The notes: generated from the letters alone by a model not told the origin. A stretch of 64,000 nt of DNA from Zoroaster sp. YZ-2022 (GCA_029582265.1 CM055817.1:31601097-31665096), one strand, 5' to 3'; shown: positions 47,977 to 57,988, counted from the first letter of the stretch. Numbers and translations: made by a program.

Positions 47977-49293
47977 CTACGATCGGTCATATAACACACA
48001 ACAAACACGATGATAATTAAAAACATTAATGTTAGGGCAAATTCAACTGAAGTATTCCATTTCCCAGAAGCAAGAATTATTTCAGGATTACAACAACAGG
48101 CAACATAACAAAGAGAATTACACATATTCGGACCGAAAGATCATGCCACACAAACAAAACATGCAGCACAACATATATCCAGATACACAGACCCAGCACA
48201 ACAAACAGCCCATCAGAGAGGCAGGCAGGAAGACAGACAACCCAACCAACAGACAGACACACAGACACAGAAATATGAAAACTTACTGATGTCACTCGGC
48301 TCGTCTGAGGGGTTGGAGTCGCAGGAATCGCTGCACACATTTATCATTTATTATTACATCCAGTTACATGCAACTCATCAAATGATTTCCCATGTTGAGA
48401 AGCCAAGTTGCCCCTCTCCAAGCTCAGGAAAAGTCGAGACAGTATCTGTCAACATGTACGGTAGCACTCGCAATGGACCCGCAAATTATGGCCCATGAAG
48501 ACGGCAAGTGTTTCAAGCTGATGGTCCTTAAAGGAAATAATTTGTGATGCAGTCGTTACATGTTCACGAAGCTTTGTAGACCGGATGCTGTCAGCATTGC
48601 GTCCATAACAACGTCACGCGAACGAGTACGTGTTGTCTTGGGTGACTCCAGCTTGATGTCTCTTTGCGACCAGAGCCATCAACCACAACATCACCTCAGT
48701 AGTGAGAAGAACAGGAACAGTTCTCACTGACAATGGCTGCACTGTGTTTGTGGAAGTCTTCCAGTTTCATATTGGATACCCCCCCCCCCGCCTTCTGCGG
48801 TTGAACATAATGAGATTGCACAGTGTGACTTTATTCAGTCTCTTCCAAGCTGGTAATTTTTATGGGCCCCGAAGGAGTTGCATTGCCCTGGCATTTAGAT
48901 GCATGGAGGAACGAGGACATTTTGACCATATCGGCATTTGTTGGGAGAACGTTAGGTTTATTGCGCTTTCCAAGTTATAGTACCTTGTTCTGTGCGCGTG
49001 GGTGGACACATGTTCTCGCCAATTCATGGACACAACTTTTCCATTTGTTCCGCTTTGTACTTTTGCCCACACTCTAGAGCATTCCCTTTGAGTATGAGCG
49101 CACATTTCTTGCTGGAATGTCCAATCTTTAGTGCTAGACATGGAACATGATACAACTGCTTGTCTTCATTGAAGCCAGCGACATCATGAACAGTCTTGAC
49201 GATATCATTCAGGTGGTGGGGATGCACGAATAACTTGAGTGATGCATTTAGTTGGTGAGTGTTTTTTTGCGGAGTTGTATGACGAGACGACAC
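47744..49293 (-). pseudogene. Decayed tyrosine-recombinase-like / Myb-SANT-like gene
   Basis: On the minus strand, pieces in several frames line up in the order of a known animal protein type with a tyrosine-recombinase-like domain and a C-terminal Myb/SANT-like domain. 49293-49024 encodes a helical N-terminal part (LALKIGHSSKKCALIL). 49020-48860 continues it in another frame (NWREHVSTHAHRTRYY). About 48561-48439 holds the recombinase signature: an Arg in TKLREHV, then FMGHN, then a Tyr in CYR. A 44-nt exon at 48330-48287 has good splice sites. 47976-47744 encodes the Myb/SANT-like part, with Trp residues in HPWTAEEKRDV and GTWRNIKD. Stops and frame changes show decay in the recombinase part. 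A Crypton origin is plausible but inferred. Confidence 0.6.
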
Positions 49294-49416
49294 AATTTGC
49301 GTAGTTTGTTTCGGATGTAGACATGTAGTAGTATGTTAGATGAGGGTTCTGGACCAGTTACCCAAAAATGGGCGTGGTTGATGATGAGATAAAAAAGAGG
49401 GAGGGTGGGTTGATGA

Positions 49417-49444
49417 TGACGTCATCAATTTTTTGATGACGTCA
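49417..49444. promoter_or_regulatory. Two perfect TGACGTCA (CRE/ATF-type) sites, 20 bp apart
   Basis: TGACGTCA occurs at 49417-49424 and 49437-49444, each inside a longer near-palindrome (TGATGACGTCATCA in the first). They lie about 125-150 bases before the polymerase start at 49568. CREB/ATF sites occur in early promoters of several animal DNA viruses, so a role in host-driven early transcription is plausible. This is inference only. Confidence 0.5.
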
Positions 49445-49567
49445 TGAGAGTGTCGTGGGTAGTAGTAGGGGGATAACATTTTATATCACCAAAAAATTTG
49501 AAAAAAATATTACCAAAAAAATAGAAAAACAAACAAATAAAAAATATTATCTAGTATTAATAATAAA

Positions 49568-52500
49568 ATGGAAGAGAGAAGAACATATTTATCAAAGTGG
49601 ACATTAGCGGAATTGAAAGAGTTTGAGCAAGAACACAGACCAATCTTTTTAGTACAAAACCAAAAGGGTAAAGTAGATAAACGGGTTTATTACGAAGCAA
49701 TAAAAAGATATATAAAACGGCATAAACAAAAGCCATTATATAAATTAAGTTTAGCCGAGCTTAAAGAGTATATAAGAATAAATAATTTTGTTTTACCCGA
49801 ATCTTACCGCGGGAAAAGAGGAGAGCACACTAAAGAAGGGTATATCATCGCTATTAAAAGGTTTCGCGGTTTAGAATCCGAGTTGAGATTTGACGAACCA
49901 CCCATCGACGGTGGAATATGTTTACGCGAACGATGGATGTTTGTACCGTTTGGTCATAGCAAAGAGGAAGATTTAAACATATTTTGGGAAGCGGCAAAGC
50001 CAAAGATTATCGAAAAGTTTAGTTTAGACTTGCAAGATTTTACATCGTTTAAGTTTATGATATGTATACGTATATCTTTACGTAAGGATAAACCGGACGG
50101 TACTATCGATTATGAAGATCCTAATTTTCATAATAACGGACAAATTGTTTTATTTAATTTGAACGACATCGAAAATGTACTCAACACTGTTTTTTCACAA
50201 ATTCAAGAGTCTTTAGAAAAGTGGACGCAAACGGTTCTAATTGGGTCGTATATCGTATTGCAGATATGAGTATTATCTACAAGAGATATCAACCTTTGAG
50301 AGGCGGTTCTTATATCGAGCTATGTAACTACATAAAAAACAAAAAAAACGTGTATCAACGTAAAAAACAAAGACGACGATTGTTTACGATGGGCGCTGCG
50401 CAGCGCTCTTTTTATCGCAAAACATCACTCGGATAGAACGAGTAGCTATCCGACGGAAGATGGTTTAAATTTTAATAATATCGACGCTCCAACTCCGATT
50501 AATCAAATTAAGCAAGTGGAGAAACAAAATTGTATCGCGCTAAACGTTTGTGGTTACGAATCAAAATCAATTATAGTTAATAAACTCAGCGAGCAACCTA
50601 AAAATATAGATCGCATTAATTTATTATTAATTCATAAAGGAACTAAATTTCACTACGTTTGGATTAAAGATATAAATAAATTACTTTACGATCAAACAAA
50701 ACACACAAATCGTAAACATTTTTGTTTGAGATGTTTACAGGGTTTTTCAACAGAAGCGTATCTTGAAGATCACGCAAAAATGTGCGAGGGAGTTAACAAC
50801 AGACCGACGGCGATCGTGATGCCGAAAAAGACAAAAACGATACTAGAAAATGTATAAATCTTCATAAAAAGATGAAAGTTCCTTTTGTTATATACGCCGA
50901 CTTTGAAAGTATAATTTGTAAGATTAAAGACGTGAATATGACAAATACTAAAAAAAACTACAAGAACACGTTGTTTGCGGCTATTCATACATTGTCGTTC
51001 GATGCGACGGTCAAACTTTCTCTCCCGTTGTATACCGAGGAGAAGATGCAGCGGAGCATTTTTTAAATGAATTACAAAAAGAAGAAGAACATATTAACGA
51101 GATATTTGCAAAACCTAAAGAAATGATGATGATGACTGAAGAAGATGTCGAATATTATGCGAGTGCAAAAAAATGTTGGATATGCGAAAAAAAAGGTATT
51201 TAAAACAATCAACAAGTTTAGAAAAGTACGCGATCATTGTCACATCACCGGGAAATACAGGGGCGCGGCGCACAATAGTTGTAATTTTAAACTAAAAATA
51301 GAACTGGGTAAAACATTTATTCCGGTCGTATTTCATAATTTGCGAGGATACGACTCTCATCTCATTATGCAGGCCGCGAGTCGTAGCGAAGGAAAAATAA
51401 AATGTATTCCAAACAATATGGAAAAGTATATTTCTTTTTCAATCGGGCAACTGCGATTTATCGACAGCGATCAATTTTTACTAGCTTCGTTAGATAAACT
51501 CGTAGAATCCAACAACGTTTTTTCAATCACTAAAAAGTACGAGCATGATTTAGAAAAATGTAATCTTTTAAAACAAAAGGGTATTTATCCTTACGAGTAC
51601 ATGGATAGTTTTAAAAGATTTAAAGAAAAAGAAATTCCTTTACAAGAACAATTTCATAGTCGATTAAACGGTCAGCACATTACTGATGAAGAGTACGAGC
51701 ACGCAAAGAAGGTATGGAATACATTTGATTGTAAAACTCTAGGTGATTATCACGATTTGTACGTGCACACCGATACTTGTTTATTGGCGGACGTTTTTGA
51801 AAATTTTCGTACTACTTGCGTACGAGAATACGGTTTGGATCCAGCTAATTATTACACAAGTCCAGGATTGAGCTGGGACGCTTTGCTGAAACATTCAAAA
51901 GTTTGTCTAGAGTTATTGACGGATATCGACATGTATTTATTTATAGAAAAAGGTTTGAGAGGAGGAACGGGTATGACAAGTAAACGATACTCAAAAGCAA
52001 ACAATGTTTATTTAGATGATTACGATCCATCAAAACCAACGAGTTACATTATGTATTTAGGCGCGAATAATTTGTACGGCTATGCGATGAGTCAACCTTT
52101 GCCAACGGGTAATTTTAAATGGATGACTAAAAAACAAATTGACAGACTCTTAAACAAAGGATTAAAACGTGGAAAAGGATGCATTTTAGAAGTTGATTTA
52201 GAATATAATCAAGAATTACACTATTCTCACAATGCATTTTCACTCGCGCCAGAGTCGTTGAGGGTAGCGAAAGAATGAATGTCACCGTATCAGCTCGAGC
52301 TATTAAACAACAAATCGGCTCCAAACGTTACAAAATTAGTTCCAAATTTATACGATAAAACAAACTACGTGCTTCATTATAGTAATTTACGATTGTATTT
52401 ACAACTCGGTATGAAACTTACTAAAATACATCGCGTTTTAGAATTTGATGAATCGCCTTGGATGAAATCATACATTGATTTAAACACTCAACTCAGAAAA

Positions 52501-53376
52501 AACGCAACGTCAGAATCTGAAAAAGATTTGTATAAACTCATGAATAATTCAGTCTTTGGAAAAACGATGGAAAATGTACGAAATCGTGTTAACGTAAATT
52601 TAAAGCGATTAAACGATGAAAACGAAAAAAAGCAAATGCTTAAATTATTCGCAAAACCAAATTTTGCCGAGGCTAAAATGTTTAAAGATCACGATCTAGT
52701 GGCGATTCACATGCATAAAACAAATCTTGTACTCAACCACACAGTATACGTCGGAATGAGCATACTTGAATTATCTAAAGCTTACATGTACGATTTTTAT
52801 TACAATCATTTAAAAAAGAAATACGGCAAGATGTGTAATTTACTTTACACAGATACGGATAGCTTATTACTCGAGATTCAAACGGCTGACGTTTATAAAG
52901 ATATGGAAGAAGACAAGCATTTATACGATTGTAGTAATTATAAGAAATAATTTTTTTTATATTCTGAAGAGAATACAAAAGTAATCGGTAAAATGAAAGA
53001 CGAGACTGCGGGAACTCTAATCTCCGAATTTGCAGGTTTAAGACCAAAAATATATTCGATACTTTTATTGAATGAAATATAAATAAAAATACCTACCGGC
53101 TTAAGACCTAGTGTTTTTTCGAAAGAAATAAGAAAAGCCAAGGGCGTTAAAAAACAAGTGTTAGAAAAGAAAATTAAACACGAACAAAATAAAGAAGTTT
53201 TAGACGATTTAAAACCATTACGTCACCCTATGAATTTTATTAGAAATGAAAAACATAGATTATATACAACGCGAGTAAATAAAATATCACTCTCTCCTTT
53301 AGACACAAAGAGATATATTGTACCAGATGGAATACACACTTTAGCTTACGGACATTATAGCGCATCAATAACTTAA
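49568..53376 (+). pseudogene. polB: Protein-primed-type DNA polymerase B (DNA_pol_B_2), broken
   Basis: Starts at ATG 49568 after TATTAATAATAAA. The first part carries two similar motifs (TLAELKEFEQEHR, SLAELKEYIRINN), probably a repeated SAP/Rho-N-like fold. A zinc-finger-like HFCLRCL...H...C follows near 50720-50795, then exonuclease motif I (YADFES, ~50894), a second Cys/His cluster (HCHITGKYRG), Exo II (FHNLRGYDSH), Exo III (LYVHTDTCLLADVF), motif B (NNSVFGKTMEN) and motif C (YTDTDS, 52846-52863). Motif A has GANNLYGYAM with Gly (GGC at 52060-52062) where this family has the catalytic Asp. Frame changes occur near 50222-50265, 50340-50370, 50835-50860, 50985-51010 and 51190. Stops are TGA 52276-52278, TAA 52948-52950 and TAA 53080-53082. 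It would copy the viral genome from a protein primer; this copy cannot. Confidence 0.92.
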
Positions 53377-53444
53377 AGAATTAACCTACACTATAATCGT
53401 TTAATCGGTGGATTTTCTGTATCTGGCGGTACAATTTGTATTTC

Positions 53445-54404
53445 TTATTTTACAAAACTACGCGCGGGACCTGCGTCTACGCCCGGCGCAGAGGCTAAAT
53501 AATAGAAGATGGGTTGATTAGCAGCTTTCATCGTTTTAGCTAATCTATAAATTGTTATACTCCATATAGGATCGGTCGCGCGACGTCTCGTATCTTTTTC
53601 ACTTCACCGGGTGCGTATAAATACCGAACTAAACTGCTAGTTGGGATTCTTTTTTTCTTTCTTTGAAGCTGTTGAGGCTGTATTTTGCTCGATAACGGAC
53701 AACTTAATCGCGTCTTTAGGTTTTAAATTGACAAGTCTGGTCGTTTCGTCGTTTAATGCTTTTACGACTAGCGGTAATCTTTTAACCTATTCTCTATTTC
53801 TCGTATCCGTCGCTATTTCTTTAGCGTATTGATGAGAAAATGTTCTTTCGGCTAACGTTCTATTGAATCGTTCTACTATACCCTGAGCTCTATGATTACC
53901 GGCTTCGCTTCTTTGGATTTTTACATCGTGTTTACTCATTAATACACCGACGGTCGACATAAATTCTTTTCCAGGATCGACTTTTAAAATTGTTGGCCAA
54001 GTGAGCGGCGAACGTTTATAATTTTTTTCAAACGCTAGAACGACTTGAGCGGCAGTTTTATCGGTTAACGGTTCAGCTTCTTTATATCTGCTGGCTTCAT
54101 CCGCAACGGTTAACGCGTACTTGTACGTCTTTTTACCTATACTATCGTGCGGAAGAAACAATAAATCCGCTTAATGAACCTCATTTGGTTTTTCCAACGT
54201 ACTATTTGAACTGGTCGGTCTTGGAATGTATTTAGGATAGGGTAAATAAATTTGCCACAGCGCTTGCTTTTTTATCCACCGCGAAACAATTTTTTTATTC
54301 ACCTTAGTTTCTTTAGCTAATTTATTAATAGCGTCGAGACCTTTCCAGTATCCTTTCGGACTATAATAGACGTTTTGTAGCTTTAGTTTTATACGTTTAT
54401 CCAT
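53445..54404 (-). pseudogene. int: Retroviral-type (rve) integrase, broken
   Basis: Starts at 54404 on the minus strand and converges with the polymerase gene. A basic helical N-terminal part (54404-54174) with KKIVSRWIKKQ is followed by the catalytic core 54170-53790. Its acidic triad lies in ADLLFLP, KVDPGKEF and IVERFNRTLAE. A C-terminal SH3/chromo-like part with VRYLYAP and RRRATDPIWS is still visible to 53445. Breaks are a TAA at 54173-54171, just before the first catalytic Asp, a TAG at 53789-53787, a TAG near 53635 and a frame change near 53590. Integrases of this type insert Polintons and adintoviruses and make 5-6-bp target duplications. The three catalytic residues remain, so decay is recent or partial. 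Confidence 0.9.
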
Positions 54405-54426
54405 TTTTAATATTGTGCAATATATT

Positions 54427-54672
54427 TTATTCCTTAGAATTATTAGACATAACCGATTTTTGTAAAATTCCTTGATACTCCAACCACATTTGCGTCATCG
54501 AAGCCGCCGCAACGGTCGTGGTTAGTTTTAGCCCGTCTTTTATATCAAATTTTCCTACATTGGCTGGTTCTATGCTTAATACTTTTTTACCGAGCATGCT
54601 GTATAAAATGGTAAAAAGTCCCAAAACGGCACTGTGATAAGCTGAATTGACGATTCCTTTTGTATCCATCAT
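54427..54672 (-). CDS. Small hydrophobic protein (81 aa), viral
   Basis: An intact minus-strand ORF begins with two Met codons after GTATAAAAT, 23 bases before the integrase start. The first half is hydrophobic (VLGLFTILYSMLGKKVL), one likely membrane helix. A second stretch (LTTTVAAASMTQMWLEY) is amphipathic. The C-terminus is polar (MSNNSKE). It has no recognisable enzyme motif. Similar small membrane ORFs accompany capsid genes in related elements as far as I recall, but a function cannot be given. It could be an internal membrane or minor virion component. Position between the integrase and the next minus-strand gene suggests co-directional transcription. Confidence 0.7.
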   Translation of the reverse strand: MMDTKGIVNSAYHSAVLGLFTILYSMLGKKVLSIEPANVGKFDIKDGLKLTTTVAAASMTQMWLEYQGILQKSVMSNNSKE

Positions 54673-54717
54673 ATTTTATACTTGTTAAATATAATTTTTT
54701 TTTAAATTGTATTCCAT

Positions 54718-55144
54718 TTAAAAAACAGCGAGTTCTCTCGTCGGCGGTGGCGGTGGGGCAGGTTCTGGCGCTGGCGCGGGTGTTGTTTTTGACGACGCTG
54801 ACTCTTGTTTGGAAAACAAGTAATAAGCACCCAAACCTCCAACGGCTAAGGCAATAGCGATATAGTAGTCGTAGCTTATCTCGTTGTTTTCTTCTTTTAT
54901 CGGTATATCACTTTGCGACGCTTGCGGCGCCGCATAACGAATTTTAGTCGCGCCTTTTTTTTAATTCTTGTTTTTTCTTTTTATTAAGTTCCGCGACTCT
55001 TTTTCCAGCCGCGACTCTGTTTGTTTTTTTATATTTTTTATTGATCGGTTTCGTTACTGGCACTGACGACGGTGCGCTCGCTTGGCGCTGGCGCGGTGAA
55101 ACGTTTATCGTCTGATTCACATTCTCCAACTCGTTCGTCTCCAT
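54718..55144 (-). pseudogene. Basic protein with C-terminal membrane helix and Pro-rich tail, frameshifted
   Basis: The minus-strand frame from 55144 (METNELENVNQ) carries a strongly basic segment (NRVAAGKRVAELNKKKKQELKK) and stops at 54944. In another frame, from the 8-T run at about 54954-54961, sequence continues to a TAA at 54718. That part has a hydrophobic helix (YYIAIALAVGGLGAYYLF) and a Pro/Ala tail (PAPAPEPAPPPPP). The most economical view is one gene broken in the homopolymer. The start overlaps the end of the 55038-55673 ORF by 107 bases in a different frame, so the two may instead be a single frame-broken gene. Basic domain plus membrane anchor suggests a virion protein; this is inference. 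Confidence 0.6.
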
Positions 55145-55673
55145 CGTTTTTATTATCTATACAAGATTCTTCTTTTTGTTTTAAATGTTTTGCTGTAATT
55201 AGCGCTGTACAGAGCGGTGCTATCAACATGCCGTACTTGTAGTATATTTCACGCGCTACGGTAGAAAGCATGCTCGAAATGAATGGATCCTTTTCTAAAT
55301 CTGTAATTAATTTACCTTCATCGTCAATTTCAAAATGATGACCGTATAAATCAATGCGATTTAAACTAAATCCTAATAATTTGGCATATAGCGTTAGAAC
55401 GGCGGTACCTAAAGACTCTGTTATATCACGACCTAATTTAGTTTCGTATTGCATGTATAATACATCTCGCTCTTCCGTAGACAAAGCTTCAATGTCGCTG
55501 ACGGAATACTCTTTACCGATTTTTTTTTTGGAATCTCCTCCCGCTACAACGGACAAGAGCCGTTTATCTCGTTGCTTTTGCTTTAGCAGCACGTTGTCAT
55601 TCGTAACAACATCCGCGGATGGTGAGCTTAACACGGATGGATTTTCGGTTAATAGTTTATGAAGGTCTTCCAT
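55038..55673 (-). CDS. Uncharacterised viral protein (211 aa)
   Basis: An open minus-strand frame starts at ATG 55673 just after TATAAATACTTATAATAA. The N-terminal third is polar and basic (KQKQRDKRLL, GGDSKKKIGKEY). The middle is acidic with a helical segment (LSTEERDVLYMQYETKLG) followed by a more hydrophobic part (TAVLTLYAKLLGFSLNRI). The C-terminal tail is Glu/Asp-rich. I do not recognise the family by motif. The truncated copy at 55687-55839 shares its N-terminus and promoter. Its end overlaps the next frame (55144), so the real C-terminus may differ if a frameshift lies there. Confidence 0.68.
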   Translation of the reverse strand: MEDLHKLLTENPSVLSSPSADVVTNDNVLLKQKQRDKRLLSVVAGGDSKKKIGKEYSVSDIEALSTEERDVLYMQYETKLGRDITESLGTAVLTLYAKLLGFSLNRIDLYGHHFEIDDEGKLITDLEKDPFISSMLSTVAREIYYKYGMLIAPLCTALITAKHLKQKEESCIDNKNDGDERVGECESDDKRFTAPAPSERTVVSASNETDQ

Positions 55674-55686
55674 TTATTATAAGTAT

Positions 55687-55839
55687 TTATAGAATAATCA
55701 GTAAACAAAAAAAAACAGAGAGTAACCAATAAGTAATGCTAGATAATCCATCAAGAACGGAGAAAAGACGCTTTCGCTTAAGCACGTTGTCTCTTTTATC
55801 ATTCGATGGTGGGCTTAACATGGATGACTTTTGTTCCAT
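55687..55839 (-). CDS. Short paralogue of the next gene's N-terminus (50 aa) with hydrophobic tail
   Basis: The minus-strand ORF begins MEQKSSMLSPPSNDKRDNVL, which resembles the start of the 211-aa protein at 55673 (residues ~14-35, including SSPSADVVTNDNVL). The 18 bases before both ATGs are identical (TATAAATACTTATAATAA). After about 33 residues the similarity ends, and a hydrophobic segment with TYWLLSVFFCLLIIL finishes the ORF. It looks like a partial tandem duplication that took promoter plus N-terminus and then read into a chance hydrophobic frame, or a decayed full copy. It may or may not be expressed. Confidence 0.55.
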   Translation of the reverse strand: MEQKSSMLSPPSNDKRDNVLKRKRLFSVLDGLSSITYWLLSVFFCLLIIL

Positions 55840-55874
55840 TTATTATAAGTATTTATAATTTATTTAAGTAATAA

Positions 55875-56055
55875 TTCAGTAACGAATCAGTAATGGAGAG
55901 TAACGAATCAGTAATGGAGGGTAATGAATCAGTAACCAATCAGTACTGGAGGGTATTCTACAAGTAACCTACAAGTAACCTACAAGTAATTACTAAGTAA
56001 TGGAGGGTAACCGACAAGTAACCTGCAAGTAACCTACAGGTAACCTACGAGTAAT
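55875..56055. repeat. Degenerate ~11-bp tandem repeats (AGTAACCTAC / GAATCAGTAA)
   Basis: Units such as GAATCAGTAAC (55881-55950) and CAAGTAACCTA (55961-56050) follow one another at 10-11-bp spacing, with two longer TGGAGGGTAA units between them. The stretch lies between the ATPase stop and the short paralogue's start. A helical-turn spacing suits protein binding on one face (iterons, enhancer), but simple repeat slippage is also possible. Confidence 0.75.
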
Positions 56056-56065
56056 GCAAAGTCAT

Positions 56066-56686
56066 TTAGTCTAGAATCGCATAACCGGTAGGTTGATCCG
56101 TTTTTAAAATCAATTTACAATGTTTGACTCGTTTTAATTTCTCGTGAATTTCCATTCTTAACTCTTTCGTCGGTATGACATCATTTTCTCGAAGACAAAC
56201 TTCAAACGAATCTCTATCTTTACAATAAAATAAACACACCCATTTGAGTTGCTCTCTAAAATCTTTTAATACGCTATTATATTTTTGTGAAATGATCCAA
56301 CAGCTGTGATGTGCGTGTCGACCGCTAAAATCCAAGTGTACCAATGCATTCGTCTCATCTTGACAATTTATTTTATATCGCAAATCTTTACTCGCGCTAC
56401 AATCGTCGATGATAAACAACGTTTCGTCTCCTTTGAACAAATCGCTATACATTTTTATCGCTTTGTTTAACGTATAATTTGTTAAATCGTCGACAAACAC
56501 TCGCTCGTCGTCCCAAATCCATTTTCTATTTTGATACGCGTCGTTGTCACCTAGGGTGGGGCATAATATGACGATCGTTTCGAAATGTTTTAAATATTGT
56601 TTTTGTAGCAAATTTAAAACAAATTCAGTTTTTCCGCATCCGGTTTGGCCGCAAATGAGTCCAGCGTGTGGATATTTAGGCAACAT
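56066..56686 (-). CDS. Genome-packaging ATPase (A32-like)
   Basis: Intact 206-aa minus-strand ORF. Walker A is GQTGCGKT (residues 13-20). Walker B is TLFIIDD (89-95), followed by CSASKDLR. A conserved block (FSGRHAHHSCWIISQ, ~124-138) carries the sensor region. This arrangement is that of the A32/FtsK-HerA packaging ATPases of Polintons, adintoviruses, poxviruses and giant viruses, which move viral DNA into the capsid. At ~206 aa it is near the usual length for Polinton ATPases. It lies just after the capsid gene on the same strand (12 bases between them), a common virion-module order. The gene appears open from end to end. Start: ATG 56686 after AATATTAAAAGGAA. Confidence 0.9.
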   Translation of the reverse strand: MLPKYPHAGLICGQTGCGKTEFVLNLLQKQYLKHFETIVILCPTLGDNDAYQNRKWIWDDERVFVDDLTNYTLNKAIKMYSDLFKGDETLFIIDDCSASKDLRYKINCQDETNALVHLDFSGRHAHHSCWIISQKYNSVLKDFREQLKWVCLFYCKDRDSFEVCLRENDVIPTKELRMEIHEKLKRVKHCKLILKTDQPTGYAILD

Positions 56687-56698
56687 TTCCTTTTAATA

Positions 56699-57988
56699 TT
56701 AGTCGCTAATACTAATAACCGGCAGATTCAAAACGCCCATTTTTATAACGATTTGCGCATCCATAATAATAAAAGTATACAGGGCCAATTCACCCGGGGC
56801 TTCCTCTTCTTTATCTATTTTAATGGTAATTCCATCGGATAAGTTTTTTACTCGTCTTCCACTTCCGTGTATTTTATTGTCATCGCTCGTTCTCATATCT
56901 AAAAATAAACCGTATCGATTGAGTAAATAATCGGATTGTTTGACGTTGGATAAATTTAGAGCTTTAACGACTTGTATAGCGTGTTGTTTGTTTGAATCAC
57001 CAACATATTTTTGAATTTCTTCATACTGTTGATACCTTTTCATTCCGTGCGCGTAGAGTTGATTGGGAACACCGTCGATCGTAATTTCAACTCTATCGAT
57101 TTTTGGATTATAAAATTTGTTAGTTTCTTTCACATTAGGTTCTTTAAATAAAAACAATATTCCTTTCATACTTTTTGCGGGGGTATTTAAATTTATTTCC
57201 CACGTCGTATCGCGTTTGTTTAACGCGGTCACGCCCCGTCTTAAAACGCGATCAAACAATATCGACAAACGGTTGCTATATTGATTTGTAATCGTTCGAA
57301 CGAGTTCCGGCTGATGAACGACTTGGAATTCTAAAGAAATCCCACTTATGATATATTTTGCATTATCGTCGGTGCTTTTAATCACGTTTGAACATTTATT
57401 AAACACGAGTTCGTAAGTCAGTTTACCTCCGAGTCCCGATTGGTAGAAGGGCAGATGATCGGTCAACAATGCAAAATCGAGCGGAATATAATACCTATTT
57501 TTATATGTATCCGCGATGGCTTTATCTTTTCCTCCGTTGCCCGCGGGAACCTTATCGCTAGCGTTTATTCTTAAGTTAGTCACGTTAGGATCTTCGATTC
57601 CTTGATACGCTAGATTGTCGCGTTGATCTTTCGTTAACCATTCGTCTTTATAACAATTGAACACATCCGCATCGTATAATGAATATATTTCATTTCCTTC
57701 CATTTCAATGACTATATGTGTTACGATAGCTCTATCTATGTTTTGTACCATCGTTCTCGTATCATCATCCGCAGAAAAAAGATCAATGTTGAAAGCTAAT
57801 CGAGCCGTATTCGGAACGATGACGTCATTTTCTGCTAAATTCGGAAAATTAACCGTCAACATTTGATTTTCGGTAATGGTGGCCGGATTGTTTGTAATGA
57901 CGACTTTTTTACACAATCCTTTTATACCTCTCGGTTCTCTTAATCTTCTGTATGGATCGAGTACATCTCCGTACGTATTATTTGCCAT
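56699..57988 (-). CDS. mcp: Probable major capsid protein (double jelly-roll type)
   Basis: An intact 429-aa ORF. The N-terminus binds a Pro/Arg-rich arm (LREPRGIKG), then beta-rich sequence (VVITNNPATI, DVIVPNTARLAFNIDL). About residues 83-125 include HIVIEMEGNEIY and FNCYKDEWLTKDQRDN, then IPLDFALLTDHLPFYQ and, later, SILFDRVLRRGV and MKGILFLFKEP. I take these from known Polinton/adintovirus capsid proteins as hallmarks of the double jelly roll. It is shorter than many Polinton capsids (usually 500-700). It sits next to the ATPase and starts divergently from 58044. An alternative is the frame-broken gene at 61213-59870. The assignment would be tested by structure prediction. Confidence 0.75.
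   Translation of the reverse strand: MANNTYGDVLDPYRRLREPRGIKGLCKKVVITNNPATITENQMLTVNFPNLAENDVIVPNTARLAFNIDLFSADDDTRTMVQNIDRAIVTHIVIEMEGNEIYSLYDADVFNCYKDEWLTKDQRDNLAYQGIEDPNVTNLRINASDKVPAGNGGKDKAIADTYKNRYYIPLDFALLTDHLPFYQSGLGGKLTYELVFNKCSNVIKSTDDNAKYIISGISLEFQVVHQPELVRTITNQYSNRLSILFDRVLRRGVTALNKRDTTWEINLNTPAKSMKGILFLFKEPNVKETNKFYNPKIDRVEITIDGVPNQLYAHGMKRYQQYEEIQKYVGDSNKQHAIQVVKALNLSNVKQSDYLLNRYGLFLDMRTSDDNKIHGSGRRVKNLSDGITIKIDKEEEAPGELALYTFIIMDAQIVIKMGVLNLPVISISD

Noticed and set aside
48029..48289. Gln/Asn/Thr-rich plus-strand ORF of 86 codons
   Set aside because: It lies in the intron between the minus-strand linker and SANT exons, and is simple-sequence-like (ACAGACAGACACACAGACA).
49300..49568. 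Left terminal inverted repeat of the viral element
   Set aside because: No partner is visible because the right end is outside the window, so no boundary can be claimed.
53641..53832. Plus-strand ORF over the integrase
   Set aside because: It is the shadow of the minus-strand integrase C-terminal coding sequence.
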